Program-made: the position numbers and the translations under genes
Assembly (NCBI GenBank): GCA_018260425.1
Contig: JAGLBD010000029.1
Span: 1-41,429 of the forward strand
From: Pseudogulbenkiania sp.
Lineage (GTDB): Bacteria; Pseudomonadota; Gammaproteobacteria; Burkholderiales; Chromobacteriaceae
Length of the DNA: 41,429 nucleotides
Reading direction: 5' to 3'
Shown here: one piece after another, positions 16,123 to 26,008 of the stretch
Numbering within the stretch: the first letter of the stretch is position 1
Layout: every line of letters begins with the position of its first letter
The notes under the pieces: model-generated
What the model saw: only the letters and a program-made list of their open reading frames with translations
Database searches by the model: none
Told to the model about the DNA's origin: nothing

Positions 16123-16972
16123 TGTCATCCCCCTGGCCAACCAAGGCATCGACAATCGCCGCCTTGCGGCTGTTCAGGGTCAGATCCAGCCTGAGTTGCG
16201 GGGTTTCCAGCAGGCAGCCACCGCGCTCGATGGACGCGTCCTCGATCCACTGCCAGACGGTTTCCGGTGTTTCGGTTTCCAGAAAGGTGCGGGCAATGGC
16301 CAGATCATCGGGATTGACGCGCAGCCGGCCTTGGGTCAGGGTCGCCGGCAAACTGGCCAGCGCCTCTTGCAGCAAGGATTGGATAGCCTCGGGACGAGAC
16401 TGCAGATGCTCGCCCACCAGCCGCTCGGCAATGGCGATGGCAAGCCGCAACACCTCGGAGGACAGCGAGGCTTCCAGTCGCCCCAGTGACTCGCCAAAGG
16501 CCGAAGACAAGCGGTCGATAGGCTCCCAGGCGGTCGAAAATCGTTCCAGTGCTTCTTCACGCCCCTGCGCCAGACCCAGTGCCAGGCCCTCTTCCTTGCC
16601 GGCCACCTGACCGGCTTCGTGTCCGGCCTGATAGCCGCTTTGCCAGGCATCTTGATGAATGGCCTCAAGCTCCGCCGCGGTGGGATAGGCCAGCGGTTCT
16701 TCTTCCGGTTCTTCGTTCTCGAGCGGCTCCGGCATCGGCTCCACATGGAAGGTTTCTAGCGGAGGTTCTTCAGGCACGGTCTCGGGCACAACTTCCAGAG
16801 ACGCCGCCAGCGAGGCCGGTGTCACCATGGGCCCGCGCGCCGCCACCACCAGACGCGCCAGATCCTGCGGCGTCAGCGATTGCAGCGAAGGAAACAGCTC
16901 ACCAGGCTGCCAGCTCTGCCAGGACTCCAGCTCGCCGGCAGGAATGATGGTTTTATTCGACGAGTCCTTCAT
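16112..16972 (-). CDS. fliH: Flagellar export ATPase regulator FliH
   Basis: 286 residues: a poorly conserved N-terminus, an acidic Glu/Pro-rich stretch at about 62-90, a helical Ala/Glu/Gly-rich segment ([20 protein letters not shown], containing GxxxG-like repeats typical of FliH), and a C-terminal domain similar to the V/F-ATPase stalk. FliH dimers hold FliI in check and tether it to the C ring. The chosen ATG has AAGG six bases upstream and overlaps fliG by 20 bases. Confidence 0.9.
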   Translation of the reverse strand: MKDSSNKTIIPAGELESWQSWQPGELFPSLQSLTPQDLARLVVAARGPMVTPASLAASLEVVPETVPEEPPLETFHVEPMPEPLENEEPEEEPLAYPTAAELEAIHQDAWQSGYQAGHEAGQVAGKEEGLALGLAQGREEALERFSTAWEPIDRLSSAFGESLGRLEASLSSEVLRLAIAIAERLVGEHLQSRPEAIQSLLQEALASLPATLTQGRLRVNPDDLAIARTFLETETPETVWQWIEDASIERGGCLLETPQLRLDLTLNSRKAAIVDALVGQGDDNVG

Positions 16973-17951
16973 CACCACCCTTGCTGCCTAGCACGATCTG
17001 GCCATCGTCGGCGAGTTTGCGCACCACCTTGAGAATTTCTTTCTGTTCGGCTTCGACTTCGGACAACTTGACCGGTCCCTTGGACTCCAGGTCGTCGCGC
17101 AGCATCTCGGCGGCACGTTGCGACATGTTCCGGAAAATCTTTTCCTTGAGTTCGACACTGGTGCCCTTGAGCGCGACCACCAGCGAGTCGGTCTGGACTT
17201 CGCGCAGAATGGTCTGGATCGAACGATCGTCGATATCCAGCAGGTTTTCGAAGACAAACATCTTGTCCTGAATGCGCTGGGCCAGTTCGGGGTCGTATTC
17301 GCGAATATAGGTCAACGCCGAGGCCTCGACATTGCCGCCCATGAAGTTGAGGATCTCCGCGGTCAGGCCCACCCCGCCGGCAGCACTCTTCTTGATGCGG
17401 TCCGAACCGGACAGCAGCTGGGTCAGCACATCGTTCAGCTCGCGCAAGGCCTGTGGCTGCACCCCTTCCAGCGTCGCGGTACGGATCAGCACCTCGTTGC
17501 GCATCCGCTCGGGGAAATACTGCAGGATCGAGCTCGACATATCCGGGTCGAGATGGACCAGAATGGTGGCGATGATCTGCGGGTGTTCGTTGCGGATCAG
17601 GTCGGCGGCAGAGGACGGGTCCATCCACTTCAGGCTTTCGATACCGCTGTGGTCGTTGCCCTGCATGATCTTGTCCAGCAGGTTGGCCGCCTTGTCCGGC
17701 CCCAGCGCTTCGATCAGCACGTTGCGCAGGTATTCGTCGGAAGCGCCCAGGCTGGCCCGTGCGTCGCACTCCTCGCGGAACTGGGCGAGCACTTCCTCGA
17801 TTTCCTCGTAGTTGAGGTTATTGATCGCCGCCATGGCCAGGGAGATTTTCTGAACCTCCTTGGGGCCAAGGTATTTGAACACCTCCACCGCCTCGGCCTG
17901 CCCCAGACTGAAGAGCAGGATGGCGCTACGTCGAATGCCGTTGTCACTCAT
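16953..17951 (-). CDS. fliG: Flagellar motor switch protein FliG
   Basis: 332 residues with all three FliG domains: N-terminal RRSAILLFSLGQAEAVEVFKYLGPKEVQKIS, middle EHPQIIATILVHLDPDMSSSILQYFPE with the EHPQ motif, and C-terminal DDRSIQTILREVQTDSLVVALKG with the charged residues that contact the stator. It is the rotor part that generates torque. It overlaps fliF by eight bases. Confidence 0.97.
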   Translation of the reverse strand: MSDNGIRRSAILLFSLGQAEAVEVFKYLGPKEVQKISLAMAAINNLNYEEIEEVLAQFREECDARASLGASDEYLRNVLIEALGPDKAANLLDKIMQGNDHSGIESLKWMDPSSAADLIRNEHPQIIATILVHLDPDMSSSILQYFPERMRNEVLIRTATLEGVQPQALRELNDVLTQLLSGSDRIKKSAAGGVGLTAEILNFMGGNVEASALTYIREYDPELAQRIQDKMFVFENLLDIDDRSIQTILREVQTDSLVVALKGTSVELKEKIFRNMSQRAAEMLRDDLESKGPVKLSEVEAEQKEILKVVRKLADDGQIVLGSKGGDEGLVE

Positions 17952-19707
17952 CGGAGCTGATCCATTCCTTGATGATCTGGGCCGCCATGCGCGGGTCGGC
18001 CTTCACGAGTTCACGGGTCGCTTCGAGGCTGGTCATGTACTGACGACGCTGCACATCCTTCTCGTCGACCTCCTCATCCCCGGAACCTCCACCGCTGCGG
18101 CTGCCGCGCACCGGACGACCTTCGGCATCGAGCACCACTTCGCCGCCCTCTTCCTCGTCGCCGGCCACCGCCAGCAAGCGCCCGCCTGCCGCGGCTTCGG
18201 CGGCCTCGTCACGCGGCGGACGCGGTGGCTTGACGATATCGCGCATGATCGGCCGCACCACCCCGAAAATAAGATAGAGGATGGCAATCGCCAGCAAGCC
18301 GTATTTCAGCAGCGAGGTGCCGTTGTTGGTCACGTAGTCGACAACCTTGTCTTGCACGCTGACCGGCTGGATGGCATCGGCAAACGCGGCGTTGACCACA
18401 TTGATGGTATCGCCGCGAGTGCTGTTGAAGCCAATAGCATCCTTGACCAGATTGTTGATCTGCTGCACTTCCTGGGCAGTCAGCGGCGTCGGTTTGATCT
18501 CGCCGTTACGGTCAGGCATGTTGCGGTAATTGACCACCACGGCCGCGGTCATGCGCTTGATGGTGCCTTTGGGCAGCTTGGTGTGCTGGATGGTCTTGTC
18601 CACCTCGTAATTGGTGGTGATATCCCGCTCCAGCGTCGCGTCGGTGCCCATCGGCTGACCCGACAGGGTCTGGGTACCCGGAGCCGCTCCCGGGGGCAAG
18701 GTGATCGGTGCAGAAGCGGCAGAGGGCGGCTGATTGGTCAAGGCCCCCGGCACGCCGCCGGGCAATGGCACCCCTTTACCCAGCTTTTCGACAATCTGCT
18801 GGCTGCGGGTTGCTGACGGATTGGGGCTGGAATTGGGGCGGTAGGTCTCCGAGGTCTGCTCGGTCTCCGAAAAGTCCAGCTGCGCCGTCACCTGGGCACG
18901 GGCATTGCCCTTGCCGAAAATGGGCTCGAGGATCGCCTCGACACGCTTGACGTAGTCCTCTTCGATTTGATGCACATAGGCCAGCTGCCGCTGGTCAAGG
19001 TTATTGGCCTGATCCTGATCCGGCAGTTTGGAAATCATATTGCCGTCCTGATCGACCACCGTGACGTTCTTGGGCAGCAAACCGGGAATGGAACTGGACA
19101 CCAGATTGACGATACCGGCCACCTGCGCCGCGTCCAGCATGCGGCCGCGGTACAGACTGACCATCACCGAGGCAGTGGTCTGCTGCTGCTCGCGCACGAA
19201 CACGCTTTGCTTGGGGGTGGCGATATGGATGCGTGCCGACTCGACCGACTGGATGGATTCGATGGTACGGGCCAGTTCGCCTTCGATGGCGCGCTGGTAA
19301 TTGACCTGCTCGGCAAACTGACTGATACCGAACTTCTGGTTATCCATCAGTTCGAAACCAACACCACCGGCTTTGGGCAAGCCTTGCGACGCCAATTTCA
19401 GGCGAACATCATAGACTTTGTCCGCCGGCACCGAGATCACGCCGCCATTACCCAACTGGTAAGGGACATTCATCTGCTGCAGGCTGGCGGTAATCAGCCC
19501 GCCGTCGCGGTCGGCGATATTGGAGAAGAGAACTTTGTAGGCCGGGTCGCGATTAAGCACGACGGCGCCTACGATGACTGCAAAAATGGCAGCCAGCGCT
19601 CCGAGGAAAAGGAACTTGCGATTATTGGGAAGCGCCTTGAAGCGGTCAGTCGCTTCATTCAGACGCATTCTCCACGCGGGGGTAGCGTTTTCTACCAGAT
19701 CAGCCAT
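17944..19707 (-). CDS. fliF: Flagellar MS-ring protein FliF
   Basis: 587 residues, slightly longer than average. Membrane helices lie at about 31-50 and 450-470. Between them are the secretin-like ring domains (VLFSNIADRDGGLITASLQQMNVPY, GVGFELMDNQKFGISQFAEQVNYQRAIEGELARTI, ARIHIATPKQSVFVREQQ) and a Pro/Ser-rich loop. The C-terminal tail binds FliG and ends in a cytoplasmic helix (TRELVKADPRMAAQIIKEW). It forms the basal-body base ring in the inner membrane. Confidence 0.97.
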   Translation of the reverse strand: MADLVENATPAWRMRLNEATDRFKALPNNRKFLFLGALAAIFAVIVGAVVLNRDPAYKVLFSNIADRDGGLITASLQQMNVPYQLGNGGVISVPADKVYDVRLKLASQGLPKAGGVGFELMDNQKFGISQFAEQVNYQRAIEGELARTIESIQSVESARIHIATPKQSVFVREQQQTTASVMVSLYRGRMLDAAQVAGIVNLVSSSIPGLLPKNVTVVDQDGNMISKLPDQDQANNLDQRQLAYVHQIEEDYVKRVEAILEPIFGKGNARAQVTAQLDFSETEQTSETYRPNSSPNPSATRSQQIVEKLGKGVPLPGGVPGALTNQPPSAASAPITLPPGAAPGTQTLSGQPMGTDATLERDITTNYEVDKTIQHTKLPKGTIKRMTAAVVVNYRNMPDRNGEIKPTPLTAQEVQQINNLVKDAIGFNSTRGDTINVVNAAFADAIQPVSVQDKVVDYVTNNGTSLLKYGLLAIAILYLIFGVVRPIMRDIVKPPRPPRDEAAEAAAGGRLLAVAGDEEEGGEVVLDAEGRPVRGSRSGGGSGDEEVDEKDVQRRQYMTSLEATRELVKADPRMAAQIIKEWISSDE

Positions 19708-19761
19708 ACAGTGGTTTCAGCTCTAGGTCCAACCGCTGTCGGCATCACTCCAAAGACAGGG

Positions 19762-20085
19762 TCAGACCTGGGTATTCATGATTTCCTGGTACGCACTCAT
19801 CAACTTGTTGCGCGCCTGGGCCATGGTCTGGAACGACAGGCTGGCCTTCTGCAGGGAGACCATCACGTCCTGCAGATTGACCCCCTCTTCGCCCAACTCA
19901 AATTGCTTCTGCATCTCCTGCGAGGTTTGTTGCGCCGAATTTACCTGCTCGATGGTTGCCTTGAGCACATCGCCAAAATCAACGTTTGCCGTCTGGGCAT
20001 CCTGCTTCGGCGGCGCCTTTCCGGCTGCCAGCGCCGATGCGGCGTTCAATTCGCCGAGAAGCTGGTCAATACCTTGAATTGCCAT
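19762..20085 (-). CDS. fliE: Flagellar hook-basal body protein FliE
   Basis: 107 residues with the FliE C-terminal core VNLQDVMVSLQKASLSFQTMAQARNKLMSAYQEIMNTQV. FliE connects the MS ring and export gate to the proximal rod. It is the first structural gene of the cluster, 16 bases after the activator gene and 54 before fliF. I find no sigma-54 or sigma-28 element in the short gap, so it is likely read through from upstream or from a promoter inside the activator gene. Confidence 0.95.
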   Translation of the reverse strand: MAIQGIDQLLGELNAASALAAGKAPPKQDAQTANVDFGDVLKATIEQVNSAQQTSQEMQKQFELGEEGVNLQDVMVSLQKASLSFQTMAQARNKLMSAYQEIMNTQV

Positions 20086-20101
20086 GGTTGCTCCGAATCA
20101 C

Positions 20102-21475
20102 TCAAATCGGCGTCGGGTCCTGATCGTCAAACGATCCGTCAGCATCTTCTTCCCGGTAGCGCTGCAATTTGTAGCGCAAGGTCCGTTCGCTGATTCCCAG
20201 TTTTTCCGCAGCGAGCTTTTTTACCCCGCCAACGGACGCCAACGTTTCCAATATATGCCTTTTTTCCAAAGAGCGCATGTCCGTGTCATCGGACGACTCA
20301 ATGGCAACAGTCGGTCGGGCAACCACTCCCTCGTTCCCGGAACTGCCCTGCAACATCAGGTCAGCGGCAAGAATTTCCGCCCCGGCGGCAAGAATGACCG
20401 CCCGTTGCATGACATTTTCCAGTTCGCGGATGTTACCCTCCCAACTATAGGCCGTCAATTCGCGCTCTGCCTCGCCGGACAGGGCGAGACCGGGGCGCGC
20501 GGCGGCCTCTGAATACTTCTTAAGCACACGCCGTGCCAACGGCAGGATATCTTCGCGTCTTTCTGCCAGAGAAGGCAGCCGCAACGGAAAAACATTCAAG
20601 CGGAAATACAGATCCTCACGGAACCGGCCCGCCGTCACCTCACTCTGGATGTCGCGGTTGGTAGTGGCCACCAGCCGGATATCCAGACGGATGGTACGCG
20701 ACCCGCCGACCCGCTCCACTTCGCGTTCCTGGATCACCCGCAACAGTTTGGCCTGCAGCGCCAAGGGCATCTCGGTGACCTCGTCCAGCAGCAGGGTACC
20801 GCCCTGAGCCTGCTCGAACTTGCCCGGCATGGTCTGGGACGCACCGGTAAAGGCGCCCTTCTCGTGGCCGAACAAGGTCGATTCCAGCAGGGTGTCGGGA
20901 ATCGCCGCGCAATTCACCGCCACAAACGGCCCGTTCGCCCGTGCCGAATGACGATGAATATACCGTGCCAGCACTTCCTTGCCGGCGCCGCTCGGCCCGG
21001 ACACCAGCACCGTGGCATCACTTTTGGCAACACGGCCAGCCAGCGAAAACAACTGTTTCATCGCGGGTGACTCGGCCACCACCTCATCGTCCGGACCCTC
21101 CGGCATCGACAGGATATGCTTGGCGACCTCGCGGGTCAGACTGGCGGGCTCGAACGGTTTCAGCAGGTAATGACTGGCACCGGCCCGCAGCAAATCGATG
21201 GCCCGCTCGATGACGCCGTAGGCGGTCATCAGGATGAACGGCACCCCCGGATACAGACGCTTGACCTCACCGAACAGCGTATAGCCATCCATGGGGTCCA
21301 TCTGGGCATCCGAGATGATCAAGCCAACCGGCGAGCGCTTCAGGCACGCCAGCGCCGACTCTCCATCATGCGCTTCAAGAGTGGCATAACCCGAAAGCAT
21401 TAGAGTATCAACAATCGCTTCGCGAAGATCAGCATCGTCTTCGACAACGAGAACCGGCAAACTAGGTGTGGACAT
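20102..21475 (-). CDS. Sigma-54-dependent flagellar response regulator (FlrC/FleR-like)
   Basis: 457 residues in three domains. The receiver domain (about 6-120) has acidic residues D13-D14, phospho-acceptor D56 in ISDAQMD, and conserved LMTAYG and LLKPF. The AAA+ domain (about 138-365) has Walker A GPSGAGKE, the sigma-54 contact loop GAFTGA, Walker B GGTLLLDEV and the arginine-finger region FREDLYFRLNVFPL. The C-terminal Fis-type helix-turn-helix is KLAAEKLGISERTLRYKLQRY. Directly upstream of fliE, this matches FlrC of Vibrio and FleR of Pseudomonas, which switch on middle flagellar genes. No cognate kinase gene is next to it. A receiver-less cheB lies nine bases upstream, and the ribosome-binding site is poor, suggesting coupling. 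Confidence 0.88.
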   Translation of the reverse strand: MSTPSLPVLVVEDDADLREAIVDTLMLSGYATLEAHDGESALACLKRSPVGLIISDAQMDPMDGYTLFGEVKRLYPGVPFILMTAYGVIERAIDLLRAGASHYLLKPFEPASLTREVAKHILSMPEGPDDEVVAESPAMKQLFSLAGRVAKSDATVLVSGPSGAGKEVLARYIHRHSARANGPFVAVNCAAIPDTLLESTLFGHEKGAFTGASQTMPGKFEQAQGGTLLLDEVTEMPLALQAKLLRVIQEREVERVGGSRTIRLDIRLVATTNRDIQSEVTAGRFREDLYFRLNVFPLRLPSLAERREDILPLARRVLKKYSEAAARPGLALSGEAERELTAYSWEGNIRELENVMQRAVILAAGAEILAADLMLQGSSGNEGVVARPTVAIESSDDTDMRSLEKRHILETLASVGGVKKLAAEKLGISERTLRYKLQRYREEDADGSFDDQDPTPI

Positions 21476-21484
21476 GATGGTGCA

Positions 21485-22174
21485 TCAGGCTGAGGGTTGG
21501 CGTTGGGCAACCAGCGCGACAAGGCGGCTGGCCATCGAAGCAAGCGGCAGGACTTCATGCACGGCACCGGCGGCAATGGCCTCCTTGGGCATGCCGAATA
21601 CGACGCAGGAAGCCTCGTCCTGAGCCAGATTATACCCGCCGGACTCTTTCATCTCCACCATGCCGGCCGCCCCGTCCCGCCCCATGCCGGTCAGGATGAT
21701 TCCGATGGCATTATGCCCCGCCAGATTGGCGACCGAGCGAAACAGGACATCGACAGAGGGGCGATGACGATTGACCGGCTGGCCGGTATGCAACTGGGCC
21801 GCATAACCGATGGTCTGTGCCCCCTTGAGCAATAAATGCGAGTGCCCCGGAGCGATATAGACATGACCGGGCTTGAGCCGCTCGCCATCCACCGCCTCTT
21901 TCACGGTCAGGCGGCACAGACTGTCCAGCCGCAGCGCGAACGACTTGGTAAACATTTCCGGCATGTGCTGGGTCACCAGAATCGGCGGCATGTTTTCCGG
22001 CAAGGCCGTCAACAGGACGCGCAAGGCCTCGGTACCGCCGGTGGACGAACCAATGGCAATCACCGTCTGGCGCACCAGCGGCTGACGCCCGGCTTGCCGC
22101 GGCAGGATCACGTCGGCCGTCAGACTCGGGGCGACATCAATGGGTTTAGGCAGCATCGAAGGGTCAAAGGGCAT
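21485..22174 (-). CDS. CheB-type methylesterase domain protein lacking a receiver domain
   Basis: 229 residues. After about 38 unassigned residues comes a complete CheB catalytic domain: the Ser of [13 protein letters not shown], the His of [17 protein letters not shown], and the Asp of [15 protein letters not shown], together with [15 protein letters not shown] and [11 protein letters not shown]. CheB removes methyl groups from, and deamidates, chemoreceptor glutamates. Ordinary CheB has a receiver domain in front that inhibits the esterase until phosphorylated; here it is absent. The gene is followed after nine bases by the flagellar sigma-54 activator, in the place where a sensor kinase is often found. 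It may be a constitutive or differently controlled esterase. The family call is firm; the biological role is open. Confidence 0.88.
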   Translation of the reverse strand: MPFDPSMLPKPIDVAPSLTADVILPRQAGRQPLVRQTVIAIGSSTGGTEALRVLLTALPENMPPILVTQHMPEMFTKSFALRLDSLCRLTVKEAVDGERLKPGHVYIAPGHSHLLLKGAQTIGYAAQLHTGQPVNRHRPSVDVLFRSVANLAGHNAIGIILTGMGRDGAAGMVEMKESGGYNLAQDEASCVVFGMPKEAIAAGAVHEVLPLASMASRLVALVAQRQPSA

Positions 22175-22217
22175 GAATGCCTCAAAATTGTCATTGTTCT
22201 ACGCAGAGCTTAACGCG

Positions 22218-22688
22218 TCATGCCCCAGTTAGGAAGCGCTTTGCCAGCCATGCATCGCAGGCCGCTTCAACCAGATCCAGCACGGTCTCGAAGCCGTCGC
22301 CTCCGCCGAAGTACGGATCGGGAATCTCCCGGGGTCCTTCCGGCAGCACCGAGAGTGCCAACACCAGCTTGTGCTGAAGGTTCGACGGACAACGACGTTG
22401 CAATTCAGTCAGATTAGCGCGGTCGGCCGCCAGAATCAGGTCGAATGCCTGAAAATCGCCCGGACTCACCTGCCGGGCACGCAAGGGATCGAGATCATAG
22501 CCGCGCTGCCGTGCGGCAGACCGGGTGCGAGGGTCCGGCGGTTTACCGACGTGCCAATCGCCGGTGCCCGCCGAGTCCACCTCCAGAGTATCCGACAAAT
22601 TCCAGCGCTGGATGCGTTCCCGCATCACCGCTTCCAGGGTCGGTGAACGACAGATATTCCCCATGCACACAAAGAGCCAGCGTTCCAT
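22218..22688 (-). CDS. Low-molecular-weight protein-tyrosine phosphatase
   Basis: 156 residues with the catalytic P-loop CMGNICRSP near the N-terminus (CX5R plus Ser/Pro), DSAGTGDWHVG, and the acid loop IPDPYFGGGDGFETVLDLVE containing the general-acid Asp. The cytosolic enzyme removes phosphate from phosphotyrosine; in bacteria partners are often tyrosine kinases for exopolysaccharide, none of which is here. It starts 11 bases after uvrB, with AGGGGA upstream of the ATG, so the two are co-transcribed. A GTG overlapping the uvrB stop is in frame but less likely. Confidence 0.92.
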   Translation of the reverse strand: MERWLFVCMGNICRSPTLEAVMRERIQRWNLSDTLEVDSAGTGDWHVGKPPDPRTRSAARQRGYDLDPLRARQVSPGDFQAFDLILAADRANLTELQRRCPSNLQHKLVLALSVLPEGPREIPDPYFGGGDGFETVLDLVEAACDAWLAKRFLTGA

Positions 22689-22699
22689 CCCGTCCCCTC

Positions 22700-24709
22700 T
22701 CACAGCCCGTTCATCCAGGCTTTTTCCTTGAGCGACTTCAATTCATCCCGCACCTTGGCCGCCGTTTCGAATTCAAGATTACGCGCGGCCTCGGTCATGG
22801 CTTTTTCCAGACGCTTGATCTCTTTGGCCAGCGACTTCTCGTCCAGCATCGCCACACGCGCATCATCGACCAACTGCTTCTTGTCGGCATCGGGGGCATA
22901 CACACCGTCGATAATGTCCTTGATCTTCTTGTTGACCCCTTTGGGGACAATGCCGTTTTCTTCGTTGAATTGAACCTGCCGGGCACGACGCCGGCTGGTT
23001 TCATCCATGGCACGGCGCATCGAGTCGGTGATCCGGTCAGCGTAAAGAATGGCCTTGCCGTTCAGGTTACGCGCAGCCCGGCCGATGGTCTGAATCAAGG
23101 ACCGTTCCGAACGCAGGAAGCCCTCCTTGTCGGCGTCGAGAATCGCCACCAGCGAGACTTCCGGAATATCCAGCCCCTCACGCAGCAAGTTGATGCCGAC
23201 CAGCACTTCGAACATACCCAGACGCAAGTCGCGGATAATCTCCACCCGTTCGACGGTATCGATGTCGGAGTGCAGGTAGCGGACTCTGACGCCATGTTCG
23301 GTGTAGTAATCGGTCAGCTGTTCCGCCATGCGCTTGGTCAGGGTCGTCACCAGCACCCGCTCGTTGGCCTCGGCGCGCAAGCGGATCTCCGACAGCAAAT
23401 CGTCGACCTGGGTCGTTACCGGGCGAATCTCGACCTCGGGGTCGATCAGGCCGGTAGGACGCACCACTTGCTCGACAATTTGGCCGGCATGCTCAGCCTC
23501 GTAAACCGCCGGGGTCGCCGAAACGAAAATGGTTTGCGGCATCAGCCGCTCGAACTCGTCGAACTTGAGTGGACGGTTATCAATGGCCGACGGCAAGCGA
23601 AACCCGTAATCGACCAGATTGGCCTTGCGCGCCCGGTCGCCCTTGTACATCGCGCCGACCTGCGGAATGGTCACGTGCGACTCGTCGATGAACATCAGGG
23701 CATTTTTCGGCAGGTAGTCGATGAGGGTGGGCGGCGGGTCGCCGGGCCCTCGCCCCGAGAAGTGGCGGGAGTAGTTTTCAATCCCCTTGCAGAAGCCCAT
23801 TTCATAGAGCATTTCCAGATCAAAGCGGGTTCGTTGCTCGATACGCTGCGCCTCGACCAACTTGCCTTCTTTTTGATAGAACGCCACCCGGTCGCGCAAT
23901 TCGTCCTTGATCTTGTCGCAGGCCTTGAGCACGGTATCCCGCGGGGTCACGTAGTGGCTGGAGGGAAACACCGTAAACCGGGAGACGCGCTGTCGCGTCA
24001 CTCCCGTCAAGGGATCAAACAGGGTCAGGGTTTCCACTTCGTCGTCGAACATCGACACCCGGATGGCCAGTTCGGCACTTTCCGCCGGAAAGATATCAAT
24101 GACATCGCCACGCACCCGGAAACACCCGCGGGAGAAATCCGTGTCGTTGCGGTCGTACTGCATCGCCACCAGCCGCGCAATCATCTCGCGTTGAGGCACT
24201 TCGGTGCCTTCCTTGAGATGCAGGATCATTTGATGGTAGTCGGAAGGGTCGCCGATACCGTAAATCGCCGACACGGTGGCGACAATAATGCAATCCGGCC
24301 GTTCCAGAATCGACTTGGTGGCCGACAGGCGCATCTGCTCGATATGTTCGTTGATGCTGGAGTCTTTTTCGATGAACAGATCGCGGCTGGGGACATACGC
24401 TTCCGGCTGATAATAGTCGTAGTAGGAAACGAAATACTCGACGGCATTATCCGGAAAAAACTCGCGCATTTCGGAATATAGCTGGGCCGCCAGGGTTTTA
24501 TTGTGCGCCATGATGATGGCAGGCCGTCCGGTGGCGGCGATCACATTGGCCATGGTAAAGGTTTTGCCTGAACCGGTAACCCCCAGCAAGGTCTGATAGG
24601 ACAAGCCGTCTTCCAGCCCTTCTACCAGGCGGCGAATGGCTTCCGGCTGATCTCCGGCCGGCAGATAAGGCTGGTGGAGACGAAAGGGACTGGCATTGAC
24701 TTTTGACAC
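22700..24709 (-). CDS. uvrB: Excinuclease ABC subunit B (UvrB)
   Basis: 669 residues, full length. Helicase motif [15 protein letters not shown], the beta-hairpin region [13 protein letters not shown], motif II FIDESHV, the later motifs ([41 protein letters not shown]) and the C-terminal UVR domain ([25 protein letters not shown]) are all present. UvrB verifies DNA damage delivered by UvrA and positions UvrC for incision. The start codon is GTG, with AAAGG about ten bases upstream. The 180-base divergent region before it contains no SOS (LexA) box that I can recognise. Confidence 0.97.
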   Translation of the reverse strand: MSKVNASPFRLHQPYLPAGDQPEAIRRLVEGLEDGLSYQTLLGVTGSGKTFTMANVIAATGRPAIIMAHNKTLAAQLYSEMREFFPDNAVEYFVSYYDYYQPEAYVPSRDLFIEKDSSINEHIEQMRLSATKSILERPDCIIVATVSAIYGIGDPSDYHQMILHLKEGTEVPQREMIARLVAMQYDRNDTDFSRGCFRVRGDVIDIFPAESAELAIRVSMFDDEVETLTLFDPLTGVTRQRVSRFTVFPSSHYVTPRDTVLKACDKIKDELRDRVAFYQKEGKLVEAQRIEQRTRFDLEMLYEMGFCKGIENYSRHFSGRGPGDPPPTLIDYLPKNALMFIDESHVTIPQVGAMYKGDRARKANLVDYGFRLPSAIDNRPLKFDEFERLMPQTIFVSATPAVYEAEHAGQIVEQVVRPTGLIDPEVEIRPVTTQVDDLLSEIRLRAEANERVLVTTLTKRMAEQLTDYYTEHGVRVRYLHSDIDTVERVEIIRDLRLGMFEVLVGINLLREGLDIPEVSLVAILDADKEGFLRSERSLIQTIGRAARNLNGKAILYADRITDSMRRAMDETSRRRARQVQFNEENGIVPKGVNKKIKDIIDGVYAPDADKKQLVDDARVAMLDEKSLAKEIKRLEKAMTEAARNLEFETAAKVRDELKSLKEKAWMNGL

Positions 24710-24889
24710 GGCGGGGCGACCTTTCGAATACTCACGGGGAGTTGATTTTACGCCATGATGCGAAAAAATCCGATTGTCTTGATTTTTAATGCAATCAGAA
24801 ACAAAAATGCTCCCACACCATGCATTTGTTTGATTTAAAATAGTAGCAACTCGTCACCCACACTTTGCATGCTTCACGGGAATCATACG

Positions 24890-25936
24890 ATGCTAAAGAA
24901 TATCGCCCGCTGGCTGGTCACGGTCTCACTGGCACTGCCGGTCGCCACCATGGCCCAGACAGCTCATGATACGCACAAAAAGTCGACCGCTGCCAAACAG
25001 GTCAGCGGCAAGAAAACCCAAGTGCGCAAGACAGCGGCCAAGAAGCCGGCTGTCAAAAAAACCCAGGTCGCCATCTCGCTGAGAAACAACCATGGCAGGC
25101 ATGCCCTGCCGGCCTCGCAGGCGCGGCAGAGCAGCAATTTCCGCCATGCCAATATGCAAACCTACAGTACGACAGGGCCGCGACTCAGCTCGCAATCGGT
25201 ACTGGTGCTCAACGGTGTCACCGGTGAACCGGTATTCGAAAAAAATGCGTCCCAGCGCATGCCGATCGCCTCTATCAGCAAACTGATGACGGCGATGGTG
25301 CTTCTGGACTCCGGTGCCTCGATGGATGAGCCGGTAACTGTCACCGATGCCGAGATCGACCACCTGAAAAACACCACCTCGCGGCTGGCGATCGGCACCA
25401 CCCTGCCGCGCCGCGAAATGCTGTTGCTGGCGCTAATGTCCTCGGAAAACCGTGCGGCCAACGCGCTGGCCCGTACCGCCCCAGGCGGCATGAATGCCTT
25501 TGTTGCAAAAATGAACCAAAAGGCGCGCCAACTCGGCATGAAGGATACGGTCTTCCATGAACCGACCGGTCTGGATACCCGCAACACCTCCACCGCTGCC
25601 GATCTGGCCCGCATGGTGCGTGCCGCTGAAAACTACCCCTTGATCCGTAGCTTCACCACCACCCCGGAACATGAGGTGCATATCGTTCGCAACCGCCTGC
25701 TGCACTACAAAAACAGCAACGCACTGGTTCGCGAGGGAGACTGGGAAATCGCCATCCAGAAAACCGGTTACATTCAGGAAGCCGGCCGCTGCATGGTGAT
25801 GCAGGCGACCATCGGTTCGCAGCCGCTCATCATTGTCTTGCTGGCCGCCGGCGGCAGTGCTGCCCGGGTCAATGACGCAAAAACCCTGAAAAACTGGCTG
25901 GAGTCCCATCCTTCCAACTGGTTGGCCCAGGGCTGA
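24890..25936 (+). CDS. pbpG: D-alanyl-D-alanine endopeptidase (PBP7-type)
   Basis: 348 residues: a signal peptide (cleavage after MAQ near residue 23), a Lys/Ala/Thr-rich linker to about 65, and a serine peptidase S11 domain with the three penicillin-binding motifs: SxxK in PIASISKLMTAM, SxN in LALMSSENRAANALA and KTG in IQKTGYIQEAGRC. Enzymes of this class cut D-Ala-meso-DAP cross-links in periplasmic peptidoglycan. The ATG at 24890 has GGGA at a good distance; an ATG seven codons earlier would put a poor signal sequence in front. It is a single gene closed by a strong terminator. Confidence 0.93.
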   Translation: MLKNIARWLVTVSLALPVATMAQTAHDTHKKSTAAKQVSGKKTQVRKTAAKKPAVKKTQVAISLRNNHGRHALPASQARQSSNFRHANMQTYSTTGPRLSSQSVLVLNGVTGEPVFEKNASQRMPIASISKLMTAMVLLDSGASMDEPVTVTDAEIDHLKNTTSRLAIGTTLPRREMLLLALMSSENRAANALARTAPGGMNAFVAKMNQKARQLGMKDTVFHEPTGLDTRNTSTAADLARMVRAAENYPLIRSFTTTPEHEVHIVRNRLLHYKNSNALVREGDWEIAIQKTGYIQEAGRCMVMQATIGSQPLIIVLLAAGGSAARVNDAKTLKNWLESHPSNWLAQG

Positions 25937-25956
25937 ACCTAGCCCGGAAATACACA

Positions 25957-25992
25957 CAGGGCATGACCATGCGGTCATGCCCTGTTCTTTTT
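25957..25992 (+). terminator. Intrinsic terminator of pbpG
   Basis: A perfect 12-bp stem (25957-25968 with 25973-25984), four-base loop and tail TTCTTTTT. It lies 20 bases after the pbpG stop and 17 bases before the converging flgT stop. On the minus strand the tail is U-poor, so it serves flgT less well. Confidence 0.92.
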
Positions 25993-26008
25993 GGGTCCTT
26001 CATGCCAT

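Noticed and set aside
20102-20300. Sigma-54 promoter for fliE inside the 3' end of the activator gene
   Set aside because: Candidates such as TGGCGTCCGTTGGC have the wrong spacing (nine bases between GG and GC).
24710-24889. SOS (LexA) box between uvrB and pbpG
   Set aside because: No CTGT-N8-ACAG-like sequence is present; the region is AT-rich with only weak promoter-like elements on both strands.
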